Shown: positions 10,221-22,265 of the stretch, piece by piece
Numbering within the stretch: position 1 is the first letter of the stretch
Layout: each line of letters begins with the position of its first letter
Assembly (NCBI GenBank): GCA_002197995.1
Contig: NGZR01000002.1
Coordinates: forward strand, 7,130,001-7,194,000
DNA: 64,000 nucleotides
Origin: Gaeumannomyces sp. JS-464
Lineage: Eukaryota; Ascomycota; Sordariomycetes; Magnaporthales; Magnaporthaceae
Direction of reading: 5' to 3'
Position numbers and translations under genes: made by a program
Notes under the pieces: model-generated
The model's input: only the letters and a program-made list of their open reading frames with translations
Told to the model about the DNA's origin: nothing
Database searches by the model: none

Positions 10221-13166
10221 CTTTTCTTTAATTTTGTCTTTCTTTATCTTCTCGTGCGGGGAGGGTGTGAGCGAGGCCAGAAAGTAGGACCGGCCGGAGT
10301 TGTGACAGGGATCGAGGCCCTTTTCAAAGGCCGGTGGACATGATGTCGGGCGCTGTCCCTGGTTTGGCAAACGGTAAAACCACAGGGCTCCTTTGGTGTG
10401 GGAACGGTAAGATTGGGCTGCCGAGGGCGAGGGCGCGGCGGGAGCTAGTGTTAAAGTACCAAAAGTGCGTTACCTTCGCGGCTGGGCGGACAGGTAAAAC
10501 CTCCGGCTCGGGTCGGGTAGGGCAAAAACGAGGGAGGACCAAGAGGGAGGAACACGCCCAGCAGTGAAGCCGGCCTCGAGGAAAGACGCGTGCAGCAGTC
10601 ACCTAGTGAGGTGGTACCCTACCTACCTGTGCAACACAAGCCCGATGCATGGGCTTGCAGGCTGCTTCAACAAAGGCTGCAGCTGCAGTGGCCCACGTCC
10701 TGGGGAACCACATCTCCTCTGTCACCCAGCCGTTCTCTCCAGGAGCACAAGCGCGCCGCGAACGAACCACGGCGGGATTCCCTCGACCTCGCACAGAGAG
10801 GGATGCGGACGGTGACACCAAAGGGGCGGGGCAGCAGCTAACCAGGAGAGACGAAAATGTGAGACGGCGCACAAAGCACATGCAGGTTGGGATGGAGGGA
10901 ACGGATGGATGGACGGATTGATCCATGCTTTGAGGCGGATTTCCAAGGCGACGAGTGCTGGTGAAAAAGGGCTCCAAGCAAGCCATGGGTGATTGCCCGG
11001 GTTTCGTGTTCGGGGCGGGCTGGATTGAGGCACCCCTTTCGTCCTTCGTGCTGATCCAGTCGGCAATATGTGTTTGAGCCGGGCAATGAATCATACGCTG
11101 AACTCGCTCAGAGCTGCAGGGCCCGCCAGGGACTGGACTCAGGTACCTAGGTTCGCCTCTCTGCGTTTCTTGGGCGTTCGGCCTTTATCTGACACCGAAA
11201 ACCCGGCGGCCTGTGCCCCTAGCGTAGCTTCAGCCCGACTGTGCTGGCCGGATTCGTCGCGTCTTTTGGTTTTTTGATGGGGTGATGTGCGGCCTCAGCC
11301 CTGCCGGATGTGTGTTCATTCGCAGCCATCAATATTCCGTGCTAAAAGCAAGCCTCTAGGCACCCGAGGCAGCCATCTAATAGGGACCAGGCAGTGTCCC
11401 CGGCGGCCCATGAGTCGTGTCAGCACAGAAAGACAGGAGGACAAGTCATGGGTTTCTGCAGCAAACTCCCATCCTGTCCCGCGACGGGGCCACTCCTCCC
11501 CACTGATTGGCCGCTCAGTTGTGTGTGTTTGGGGGCCTCTTTCGGGGTGGTGGTACAGCCTGCGACTGGACGCCACACCTAGAGCTCCCTGGTCTTGGAT
11601 GCCTCCAGGTGTGGAAGCAAAGAGGGCGAAAGAGGGAGGTCGAGTGCGCGCAACTTCAATCATGTAGCCATTTGTATAAGCCTGCGGTTTTATAGCGGCG
11701 ATATGGATGTTGCGAGGGAGAGGATGGGCTGGGACGGGGCCGTTCGGGATGCTGTCGGACGCTGCCGTGGTGCAACGAAACAACAGACAGGAACCAGAAC
11801 CGGGACTAAGGCACGCGGAGGGCCGACGAGGCCGTGTCCTCAAACCGGGCTCTGGTGCGACACTCGTGTGCGACGACGGGACTGGCTCTTGTCTGTGTTG
11901 CGGTAACAGCAAGCGAGCCGGGGGAGGGCGGTAGCAGGCCTTTCCACTAGGTAGCCTGCGTGACAGCTCACTTGCTCGGCGGGTGTCCGTCTGCTATGGT
12001 CGTATAACGGTTACTTCTAGAAGCGCCCGTAGTCGCGCAACACGAACGACAAACAAAAGCCCGGGCGCGGGGTTACACAGACTGGGCGCAGAGTGCCACG
12101 CCTCACTGTTGCGTGTGGCAGCAAGCAACCCTTGTGAAAGCCGCCTGTTGACTGGCCCTCGATCCGAGCCACGGGCTCAACCCCTGGCTGCCCACATACC
12201 CACTTTCACCCGCCTGCAGCTTGCTCCGAAGGAGTCGACGATGCTTGCGCCGTCCGACCTGTCGCGCACCCGGGAACACAAGGACCAAGAGGAAAAACAG
12301 AGCTCACGCGAAATAGCCGATGGTCCCTCTAGCTACCTAGGTAGTTCCTGCGGTGCTACTTACCACTGCGGCCAACCTTTTTTGTTTTCAAATCCCGTCA
12401 AAGGTCGACTCGACGCGGAGAGCGGGCAGGAGGCAGGAAAATAAGGCTGCTGCCTGCCTCCATCTCCGATGACGATCCGAGACTCAAACATGGCCACGCA
12501 CCCATACCAACCTAACACGCCCGGACCAAGAGAGTTTTCGGTGTGCCTGGCGCTGCACGATGCAGTGGGGATCAATGCCGGTAAAAAAGGAGAGTTCCGT
12601 CAAGGAAAGCTCTGGCGACTGCCTATGCCTTCCTTCCCAAACAGGCTGGAGCTTGGGCCGAGGAGACGGCCGCCATTTTTGGAACCCGCGCGCACCCAGG
12701 CACACAATCCCGTTGGTGGCGGGATGAGCCGATTGATCCATTGTAAGGGCTGGTTGTGGCGAGCCTGGCCGTCCTTCCATCTTCTCAACGAGAACAGAAC
12801 AAGCGACTCCGTACGGCAACAGGCATACATCTTCGGCACCCAGACTAATCCCACGCGGCCGCGTTTTTGCGAAACACAACAACACAAACACAATGCAGGA
12901 TCAACGGGTTGCGGATCGATCGAGACACCGCTCCGTGCTCGGCCTCGGCCTTGATGCTTCTACCTAGACCTTTTATCAGTAGGTACAGGCCAGGGTCGCA
13001 GAGTGTGCCATGTCTTGGGTCAATCTCGTGGCCGAAATTTCCTCGGAGGAAATTCAGTAGTAGGCTTGATGCTATGCCTCGACGCGATAACGAGGTCTCA
13101 CCTGCCGTCATGGAACCAGAGGTGCCTAAGCTAGGCTCGCTAGCCTGACACGCGCCAATCCATCAG

Positions 13167-13187
13167 TAGGTAGGTAGGTAGGTAGGG
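13167..13187. repeat. (TAGG)n tandem repeat
   Basis: Five consecutive TAGG units, the densest plus-strand instance of the GGTA/TACC motif that recurs through the intergenic regions of this window. Confidence 0.9.
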
Positions 13188-13455
13188 AATTGGCGCATGT
13201 CGGCCGTGCTATTTCCATCCTTCATATGTGCCTGGGCTAGGTGGCATCCAGGTGCTTGTGCGTGCTACTGATACCGTGCCGTGCCGCCCCCACCGCTAAC
13301 TGTCAGTGCTAGCCGCCAGCCTGTCGCAAACGTTACCATTGAATCTTCAGCCCACCCACCACACCCACACTGCAGGGATCGCCGCGCGGATATTTGATGG
13401 GTGCACACGGGGTGCTAAAACGGGGAAGGGATCAATTAGCCCAATCAACATTTGG

Positions 13456-13480
13456 CCCCCCCCCCCCCCCCCCCCCCCCC
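13456..13480. repeat. Poly-C run of 25 bases
   Basis: An uninterrupted C run followed by GCCCGCCCGC. Its length is probably unreliable given the homopolymer errors seen in the genes. Confidence 0.9.
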
Positions 13481-13884
13481 GCCCGCCCGCCAGCGCGTCT
13501 CATCGCCCACAACCGCGAGAATCGCGTTGCTATCAAACCGCCTACCAAATTGCGTGCATGCACTCGCACCGGCCGGTTTACACCATCCCCAATAGCGCCG
13601 GATCTAGCGTTGCCAGCCCTCCTCTGGTACCGACGCACGTCTATCCCTGCAGCTCGCAGCATCCGCCTGCAGCACACGACAACTAGCCCAATATCGGCCG
13701 CGCGCCGGGAAAAATGGGAGCCGCGGTCGTGTAACAACACCCACTCCCAAGCCATGATGCAGGCGCTCTGAGCGGACCTTTATCCCCGCCACCTCCACGA
13801 AATATCGATACCCCCAGTAAACAAGTAGGCCTGGGCACGGGAGACAGCGCACGGATAGGCGCCTACCTTAGCACATAACTAGGT

Positions 13885-16537
13885 ATGGACGAGAGTGACG
13901 ATCATCAGAGTCTCGGGCCTCTGCTCGACGACCTGGCCACCGGTGAGTCGCCCCTGGTCCAGACATGCACCCCATCATCCCTGCATGCCACGCCGCTTGA
14001 TGCAAATGCAAACACAGCCTGACCACCGCCGCAGCCTCCAAGATCCCGGCCAAGCGCCGCGGCATCTCCATCAAGCCCACCGTCGAGAGCATCACCTCGC
14101 TTTCATATGAGACGGGTCTGATCCCTGCCGACCTGGCCCGGCTCGTCGATCTAATCACAGCACCGGGCCACTACCTCGACCAAGCTAGCCTGGGAGCCCT
14201 CGTCAGGAATCTCTACCCGGCCGGCCCCGTGTCTGATTATGTGGTCCTCGCCGTTGTCGGCTCCCTCGGACACGGCCAGCTGAAGCCGTCGCTGCCGATC
14301 CAGTCACTGCTGCTCAGGTGGCTGGTCATGGTCTATCACGTCCTCGATAGCCGCGCCGTCCTGTCCCGGTCATACCCCGTCTTGTTCAACTTGCTTGACA
14401 CGGCCGCCATAAGGTATGAAAAGAGCTGGCCACGCTCCTCAGAGCCAGCACAACAGCTGATAAAAGACGTCGCCTAGGCCTCAGCTATGCCACTTGCTTG
14501 CTTTAGTCACTCGCCGAAAACACGTCCGGCCGTTCAGGATCCAATCCATGTGAGTGTGCTTATATTTTTAGGGGCGTTTCCAATCCAGGTAGTTACCGTG
14601 CTGACTTGGATAACCTGGCAGCTTGGACCTTTCACGGCAAACAGGTCACGATCCTTCATTGGTTGGGCTGCTTAGGATATACAAAAATTACTACCCCGAA
14701 GTGATAGTTGGCGATGTGACGAGGGGCAAGGCATCTCCATTCAAGGTATGTGGCAGCCATAGCGAGTACTTACAATGATAGTTCCCCCTTGAGACGCGAT
14801 CTACGATGTGATTCCACTAACGAGGTATTGTACCAAAGTATCCCGATCCAGAGTGGCGAGAGAGGCTCGGGGAGATCCAAGCAGCGCACCGCCTGCGCCA
14901 TGATCGCCGTATGGCCGATAGCGGTCCCCGAAACGGATTCAGGGTGAACCACAGCGCCGATCGTCGGAAGGGCACGCTGTTGCCCCCTGTCCAGACGTCG
15001 CACGCCAACGAGGTGAGTTGCCTCGTGCTGATTCGCGCCATAGGTCTTTTTCTCGTCAACATGCTGATTATAGGTCATTTAGGAATCGGTAACAATCGAA
15101 GAAATTGATAGCGTGGAGCAATTTGTTGATAACTTGGAGAAACTCGAGCTCCCCAACCAGCTAGTGGCCGTTCTGGCCGACCCCTTGCTGCAGAAGTTGC
15201 TTACACTGAGACCGGACGCCACCGCCGATGCGAGAATAAGCAACTGGCTCGACTCGTCGATCGCCGACGCAGCTGACGATGCTCATGCTGATGGCGGCAG
15301 CGCTCTTCTCGACCTTCTTGAGCTTGTTCATGACCACGCTGAGCAAACACAGGTATGCTAGAGTCTCGACCACCCCCAGGCAATCCATGGAGATCTTGGT
15401 GCTAACGCCGGCCACCGATAGGCGCTCCATCCGATATTCGATCGTCTACTGCGCCAGCTCTATCCGGCATGGAACGGAAAGGACAGGAGACATGTAGTTT
15501 TAGACACTCTGACTTATGTCCCCCTCGGATCCTTTACAAAGCTCTACCAGGCCCATTTCCGCCCTGTAGAAAACAAGGTCCTGGATGACACGCCGGGGCC
15601 ACAGCTGGCCCTCCTGGAGTTTTACACCTCTCTGCTCCGGCGCTGGACGGTGCAGATACTCTCGCTCAACGGGGCAATACCAAGGCACGCGCCGGACGCA
15701 GTAGCAGCGCTGACCGGGCACGTCAACAAACTCTGCCTAGCGCTGGCGCAGCAGCAGTCGCCGCCGGCCGCGACGTCGACACACATGCGCATCATCGGCT
15801 TCTACGACGGCGCCGCCCGGCTCGTCTCGGACCCCGGTGCCATGCCGCACATGCGCATCGTGGCGCCGCCCCCGGCCGTGCTGTACGCGCTCGCCTTCTC
15901 GGACTCGCCCGCCGTGCTCTCGGGCCTCTGCGGCGTCCTGGCGCGCTACAAGCGCGGGCTCGAGGTGGCCATGAGCGGCGGCGGCGGCGGCGACAGTGCG
16001 AACGCGGCGGCGCGGCCGCGGCTCACCGCCGCCGAGCGCGAGCAGGTCGCCGTGTTCAACCGGTTCTTCATGGACACGTGCAACTGCCTCTGGCGCGGGC
16101 GCGCGCTCGAGAAGGCGGGCGAGAACGCCGTCGGCTGCGGCCTGGCCGACGGCGTGGTCGCGGCGCTCGAGCGCTGGGCGGCCGCCGCGTCCGAGGACGA
16201 GGACCGCAAGGCGCTGAGGACCATGTACGGCGTCAGCCGCTCGCCGGCGCTGTGCCTGCTGACGCGCGACTTCCTGCAGGGCCTCGAGGAGGCCGAGATG
16301 GCGGCGGCCGAGGCCGAGGCCGAGCCGCTGCTGGCGCGGCACGCGGGGCCGGCGTCGCAGCAGAGCCTGGCCCGCCTGGCGCGCGAGGGCGGCCTGGACG
16401 TCTCGTGGCAGGAGTTCCGGCTCGGCGTGCTCGACGAGCTCTCGAGGACGGGCTTCGGCGGCGTGCCGGACCTGCTGTACCAGGCCATGAAGGGGCTGAT
16501 GGGCTCGCGGGCCCGGGCTGCGCAGAGTCAGGAGTGA
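13885..16537 (+). CDS. mis6: Inner kinetochore protein CENP-I (Mis6/Ctf3 family)
   Basis: Seven exons give an uninterrupted 730-aa protein: 13885-13942, 14035-14413, 14478-14549, 14622-14745, 14839-15012, 15083-15352 and 15422-16537. Introns are 64-93 nt with standard donors and branch points. The diagnostic CENP-I segment is PQLCHLLALVTRRKHVRPFRIQ, straddling the exon 2/3 junction, followed by ILDLSRQTGHDPSLVGLLRIYKNYYPEV and YPDPEWRERLGEIQ. The protein is otherwise alpha-helical, Leu-rich and HEAT-like. CENP-I is a subunit of the constitutive centromere-associated network, in the CENP-H/I/K (yeast Ctf3) complex, needed for CENP-A loading and kinetochore assembly. The C-terminal third is encoded by one GC-rich exon with an Ala/Glu/Gly-rich stretch (about residues 475-500). 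All junction phases agree, and no frame correction is needed. The identification is firm. Confidence 0.93.
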
Positions 16538-17231
16538 TTGCTTGGTTTGCATGGGCGTGCTTTCTTTCTCATTATGTCGCTGTCTGGGGTGGAATAAATC
16601 CAAAACAATCCTCTCTCACACTCGGCTTTTCAGCTCTGGCCCTTTGCTCCATGAATCAGATCACCCTACATACAGCGTGTCAACAGCTCGCCTCAAGACG
16701 GCGAGTTACTCAGTACCTATGCAGCCAATCAATGAGAAAACCTGTACGTGATGACAGAATGTTGTAGTGGCGGCGAGTAGTGCTTCTGGGCGATTGGCCA
16801 GCGCATCAACCGATTTGAGGAGGAACGGACGCACCTCTAGAGATTCAAAACTGAATGATCGACCTAGTTTATAAGACTGGTGAGACCGGTGCCCCAGCTT
16901 CCTGCACTTGATGAATTTCCATGCCTCCAGCTCTAATTTCGATTCCATTCCCCTCTTCACCGAGCCACCCTAATCATGGGCCATAATTCAAGGCTGATTT
17001 TGATCATGTCTGGGTACTCGATTTTCTCCCTCCGTTCTCATACAACACAACACCGGGGATGGCCTAGCAGCTGCGTTGCCTCCCTGTTATTCAACCACCT
17101 TTTACCACTGAAACAAACCAGTTGGGCGAGGTCCTCCGCTGAAAAGGACAAGAAAAATAAACAAAACCCCAGCGACAAGAATTAGATATCAGAAAGGAAA
17201 GACACGAAATCCCCTCATGTGCCACATGCAC
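16538..17231. other. Convergent intergenic region
   Basis: About 690 bases lie between the 3' ends of the CENP-I and glycogenin genes. This is presumably 3' untranslated sequence on both sides. Nothing else is recognisable. Confidence 0.6.
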
Positions 17232-19841
17232 TCATGTCTGCAGCACATCCATCTCATGTTCCGTGGGCGGCATAGGCGTCTCCATCAGCGGGACATCCTC
17301 CCCCTTCTCCCACGCGGCGCCAGGGCCGTGGTAACTCGGCTCCTGTATAATATTCCCAGCAGGCTTTACCGGCTGCGGGCTTAGCACCGTCGTCGACCCC
17401 TCCCCATGCCGATGGCCTTGAAATCCACTGCCGCCGTGTTCCCCCTCGGTCCAGAAGCCCTCGCCGAGCCTCTGCAGCAGCAGCTCAGGCTGATGCTTGG
17501 CAAGCATCTGAAGCTGCGCCACAGGGTCCTTGGAGTTGTGCAGCATGTTAGTCAGGTCACAGAGACAGTCCACAGGGCTATACAATATGCAGTGCTTACA
17601 TACCCAATCAGACTGCTGCGGCACGCCCTGCGCGACCGGCAGGGTCTGATCCCCGGGACCTACGGGCTCGACGCCCTCGGTTTCTGGGCTGCCGCCGGCC
17701 CAGAACCCTGACGACGGACGGGAGCGGGGGTCACGGGCAGGCTAGGTCGCTCCGTCTCGGACGGGAAGTCCGTGACCCTAGAGCCGCGCCTGCCGCCGGA
17801 CCCGGGCTCCTGCCGGCCATCCTTGTTCAGCCCGGCCACTCCCGGCCGCGGACCCGACACCAGCCCGCCGCTCTTCAGGCGACGATGCTTCTGCAGCATC
17901 CCGACGTAGCGGTCAATCTCGGGCACGTCGTCCCAGGCGTTGACCAGCGTGAAGGTGGCCCAGGGGTCCGACGCCACGGTCACGGGCGGGTAAGTCGGGA
18001 GGACCGTCGGAGTGTTGGGCTCGCTCGTGTGCAGCTCCGAGACCGATTCCGTTGTGTAGGACCCCGTTTCAGTTGCGGTGTCGCTCTGGCCTGGAGCATC
18101 AGAGCCAGCTGACTCACCAAACGTTACCACGAGCTGCTCTTCCTGCGATGGAAACGTGTCGTTGAAAACCCGCGTCGGTTGCGGCCTGTTCTGTTCCCAG
18201 GGGAAGATCGGAGGCGGCAGCTGCTGAGCAGGAGCATATCGCTCGTGAGCCGCGAATTGAGAAGTATCAGAAGACATCTCGTAGTGCGCCCGCGGGAGGT
18301 TGAGTGCTTCCGGCCTGGACCCGGACGGAGGGGATTGTCTAACAAGGCCGTTGGTTAACTTGGGGATCCCAGGTTATATGCGTGACTATTTTTTGTCCGG
18401 GGCACGACGGAACTAACCTCTGAGCATCCCACCCATTGTGCGAACCTTGAGAAGTGTCAGTATGTGTTCCAAGGCTGAGCGGGGAAGTTATAATCATATG
18501 ATCACGCTGATCATGTTGGTGGTGGGTTGCGGGGTATCGCGATGATGTTCCTTACCAGTGGGAACGGTATATGCCGTTTTAGGCTGGTACTCTCCTTTGA
18601 CCAAGTACCGGACGATGTCCGGGGCACCCTTGGTCCCATCCGCTGCTGTCGACTGTTGAGGGGGAAGAAAACACACGACGAGGTCAGTCAGGATACCACA
18701 GGTACGAATTGCAGCCGTAGCGGAGAACTGAAGAGGGCAGCACTCACATTTGTGCCGTAGTGCCGGTCGTAGACGGCCCACCACTGGGCAACCATGTCGG
18801 CGAACGGGCCGCTCTCGGTCGAGGCGGACCGGCCCTGGCGCCAGGGCTTGTCCGGGCCGATGAAGTGGACCATGTTGATGCTCGACTGGAAGTGGCGGTA
18901 GGCGGGCACGTACTGGTAGTGGGCCGAAGGGGTGACGTTGTAGGTGAAGGGGAGGCGGTTGAAGTTGCTCTTGAAGTGCATGTTGAGGAGCCCCTGGTCG
19001 GCGCCGTCGAACGAGGTGCCCTGCTCGGCCATGGCCATCATGGCGTTGTAGTCGTCCATGTTGGGGGTCAGCGCCATGACGCCCGTGTTGAAGAGGTCGG
19101 GCCAGCCGATGTCGGGGGCGGCCGAGAAGGCGGCCTCGAGGTCGAAGAGCTCATCAGGGGCGCGGCAGGCGACCACGTCCGCGTCGATGTAGACAATCTT
19201 GCGGAACTGGAGCTGCTTCCAGAGGTTGACCTTGGTGAAGGCCGAGTGCAGGTCGGGCCGGTTCATCAGCGACAGGTTGGCCGGGTGGCTATTGCGGATC
19301 GTCGGCACGGGAATGACATAGTCAAACACGTTCTAGAGTGTGCGTCAGAGGCCAGCGTTAGCGGGAGGGGCCTTGGCAATGTCGGCAGGAGGGGGAGGGC
19401 TACTTTACCTTCAACTGCGTGACCACCTCGCCCGCGACCGTCTCGAGCGTGACCAGACAGGCCAGCTTTTTGGTGGTGCCGGCATCGCGCAGCGAATGTG
19501 CAAGCACGAGGGCGCCTGTGAAGAATAGCGGGGTCAATGGATCGGTCCGCACATTGGGGGTTCATCGTCGTCGGACACGGCGCTTTGTTGGCGTGCGTAC
19601 CTGGCAAGTAAGTGTCGGTCAACAGCAGCTGTAGGTCGGTCGGTCGTCGTTGGGTCAGCCATTATTTCTCATGCCGGGACGGTTTGAGGTGTCGTTTGGC
19701 TTTCCGAGCTCTGGATTGGCCAGCGCGAGCTTCGTTCCCCGGCCCATAAATCACATCAGACCGAAACAAAGGGAGGGGGGTTAAAAAGAGGGGAAAAAAA
19801 CTGACAGTGACATAAGCATCCTCCAGGCCTTGCGAACCCAT
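17232..19841 (-). CDS. Glycogenin (GT8 glycogen-initiating glucosyltransferase)
   Basis: Eight exons: 19841-19806, 19628-19601, 19515-19409, 19332-18748, 18652-18556, 18445-18418, 18338-17604 and 17528-17232. The N-terminus (MGSQGLEDAYVT-LLLTDTYLPG-ALVLAHSLRDAGT) is the GT8 start. VYIDADVVACRAPDELF carries the D-x-D metal/UDP-glucose site, followed by NTGVMALTPNMDDYNAM, DGADQGLLN and HFIGPDKPW. The enzyme self-glucosylates to prime glycogen synthesis in the cytosol. The long disordered C-terminus contains the fungal blocks HYEMSSD, IFPWE, PTRVF and VTDFPSETERPSLPVTPAP, and ends with a helix (DPVAQLQMLAKHQPELLLQRLGE) typical of the glycogen-synthase-binding tail. At about 17707-17722 one base appears missing: the frame must slip -1 from TPAPVRR to SSGFWAGGSPETEG. 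With the correction the length is 637 aa and all phases agree. Exon 6 is only 28 nt. Confidence 0.9.
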
Positions 19842-19913
19842 TGTATGTGCAAGGAGCTGCTCGTCGGAACCGGTAAGCCGGAAGTCGTATACAAGGAAAC
19901 AATAAACTCTAGA

Positions 19914-19957
19914 CAAGCAAAGCAAGCAAGCAAGCAGGCAGGCAGGCAGGCAGGCAA
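19914..19957. repeat. (CAAG)n/(CAGG)n compound microsatellite
   Basis: Several CAAG units run into about five CAGG units, some 75 to 115 bases upstream of the glycogenin start codon. Confidence 0.85.
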
Positions 19958-20751
19958 AGGCTATGCTATCCGGAAAATGCAGTGGCAGACAAGGCAAGCA
20001 AAGCAGAGAGCGGCGCAAAGGAAGGGAGCGGAGGGGCCGGTTTTGTTATTTTTTTGAGCCTGGCACCAGACCGGCGGCGGCGCAACGAACGCGCAGGGCG
20101 GGAGCGAAGAAAAAAGCCGGGGTGGAGAAGGTTGAGAGCCAGGATCAACATTGAACAACAGCAACACGCTGGCGCGGCACGACGCTGTCGCCGCTATCAG
20201 TGGCGATTGCTCCGGAAAAAGCTTGCAGGCTCAACCCTGGCTGCATGAGCAGGCATGTGGGTTGGGGAGGGGCGCGCGCGCTGCGACCTGCGGGCGGTCC
20301 TCAGGGGTGGTGCCCTTGTCGCCCAAGATGGGGCCCGCCCCAGCGAACCGTCGAATGACGAGACCACATCTCGAGCAGGGGGAGGGTCGAGCTGGCGCCA
20401 ATTGCCAGATGCAGCACCGTTTGGCGATTTCTACAGGGCAGTCAGAGGCAGTCGAGACTCGGATCGATCAGACGTGCGTGCAGCAATGCAGACCCATTGC
20501 GGGTTTTTTCGGTTTTTTTCCCTTCGCCTTTCGTTGCGTTGTTGTTCTCTTGCCTGCCTCCGATAGCAGCCCGATTGAAGCCCAGGCCCTCGAGGGCCAG
20601 TCAAACACGAGCCGTCTGGGGCAACAATGGAATCGTCAAGAATTCCGTTGCACCGAAGAGGCTCCCAGTGGATGGAGATAGATGCAAATCCATCTCTCGT
20701 CGCTGATATCGTGCCACGACCGCAGGACGTGACGCACCATTTTCATTACGG

Positions 20752-20775
20752 CATGCTGCTGCTGCTGCTGCTGCA
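20752..20775. repeat. (TGC)n trinucleotide repeat
   Basis: Seven to eight TGC units in non-coding sequence. Confidence 0.85.
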
Positions 20776-22265
20776 TGCAAGACGTTCTTTACATGGAGGG
20801 GCGGCCTGGGCACCCTTTTGACAGGCCGTCGGGCGCCACCAGCCGTGCCAATTGGACGCCGCAGCACGAGGGACCTGCGAACTAAATCCCAACATTGAAC
20901 GCACTGCAGTTGAGCTTTTCAGAGAACGAGCCGCGCTAGTAGTCATGCTGCTGCCCATCCAACGACTGACTGCACGCGTGAAGGGGGTTTTTTTTTCTTC
21001 TTTTTTTTTTTTCTCGCATATGCCTGACCCGTCTGCTCATGCTTGCTTTTGGGCCCTCGTGCAGCAGCGATTCGAAAAGATTGTGCCCATGCAGTCGAAT
21101 CCGCGGCTGGGCTAGACTGCCGTTAGGTGCCGCGAACACGGCCCTTTTTCGACTTCCCCTTGTCCTCGCATGCGCAGTCCGTGCCCAGCCTCTCGTGGAT
21201 GGATGTGTTATCAAGGTTGTCACGGTCCAGGAGCAGGCCCTCTACCAAGATTTTCAAAGTGATAACCTTTTTTCTTTCCTGTCCGGGTGCTGGCTAGCAG
21301 GCCGGCACAGCCAGCAGTCGTTTCACCAGCAATGCTTGGGCGCGACGAATAGCGGTCTGGCCACAACTCTCGAGGGCACGATATCTGATAACATCCACAA
21401 CTAAAAGTTCGTGTTCCCGACTGGGCAGCCAGCCGCTCAGCACTGTTGCATTCGAGCGGAAGCATCCACACAGCTGGAGGGTTGATCCCACCACAGGCTG
21501 CCCGCACAGAAAGTGTGGACTCTTCCTGTGTCACCGCTCAGCAGCTACCCCGCAACAGCTCCAACCACCACGCAAGGCCTGCCATTGATTGGATTCAATG
21601 ATATTCTGAGGTTACTCAAGAAAGGAGGGGAGAGGGGTGCTGTCGACGCAGCCTCGCTCATCAAGGCTCGGCATCCCTAATTGGGTGTTGTTCTCCCAGC
21701 ACCACAAAAGAACAGTCATCTTCGCCGGGAAGGGGCAAAATATGGACGGGGGCCGACAACACCTCGCTAGAGTTGCACAGCCAATGCTGACCTCCCCGAT
21801 ACAAAACAGAACAACAGAAAGTAGGGAAAGGCAAGCAGGAAGCCAAGGTTTGGCTGTCAGTTGACCCCTATCATCTGAGCGCCATGACGTCTGTCCCGTG
21901 TAGCAGAAGGGATCATCGCTGTCCCGCCCGTTCATCCATGTTTCCGTCCCATGTTTCTCATCATGATCTCCACAAAACCCCCCAGAGCCGGCCCCGCCAT
22001 CAACGACCTCGGCGGCGTCGGGAGCGGGCGGGGCTCTGAACTTAGGAAAGTGGGGGATGAGTCGCCACTAGGGAATTACAAGCATGTATCTTATATGTCT
22101 GCCATACCTTTGATCCACCCTTCACTTGCCATATCGATCCTCTTGGAGAGTATGATGAGGTTGGAGAAAGAAGAAGAAAAGAAGACAGAAGTGAGAGGCG
22201 AAAGGTGTTTTATAGGAAGAACTTACGGCCAGAGAACTGCCGTTGGGCTTTCCGTAGCTGCCTGA

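Larger units (their letters stand above)
9471..13884. other. Gene-poor intergenic region, possible 5' exon(s) of the GNAT gene
   Basis: About 4.4 kb. The minus strand at 9732-10115 holds an open frame (VITASTAQGRVGSVVNLTDAVGG...) that could be upstream exon material or a decayed end of a GH3 barrel; the resemblance is too weak to assign. The rest holds simple repeats (CT tract, C25 run, TAGG tandem) and several TACC/GGTA palindromes. I see no other gene. Confidence 0.45.
19842..22265. other. Intergenic region upstream of glycogenin, simple-repeat rich
   Basis: About 2.4 kb upstream of the glycogenin start and downstream of the CDF gene. It contains a CAAG/CAGG tetranucleotide tract, a TGC tract and T runs. 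I see no gene. Confidence 0.5.

Noticed and set aside
9471..13884. Possible transposon or secondary-metabolite remnant in the gene-poor region
   Set aside because: No transposase, reverse-transcriptase or biosynthetic motifs, terminal repeats or target-site duplications were visible.
15737..16603. 288-codon minus-strand open frame across the last CENP-I exon
   Set aside because: It is Arg/Ala/Glu-rich shadow coding caused by high third-position GC; the plus strand carries a coherent, phase-consistent CENP-I protein.
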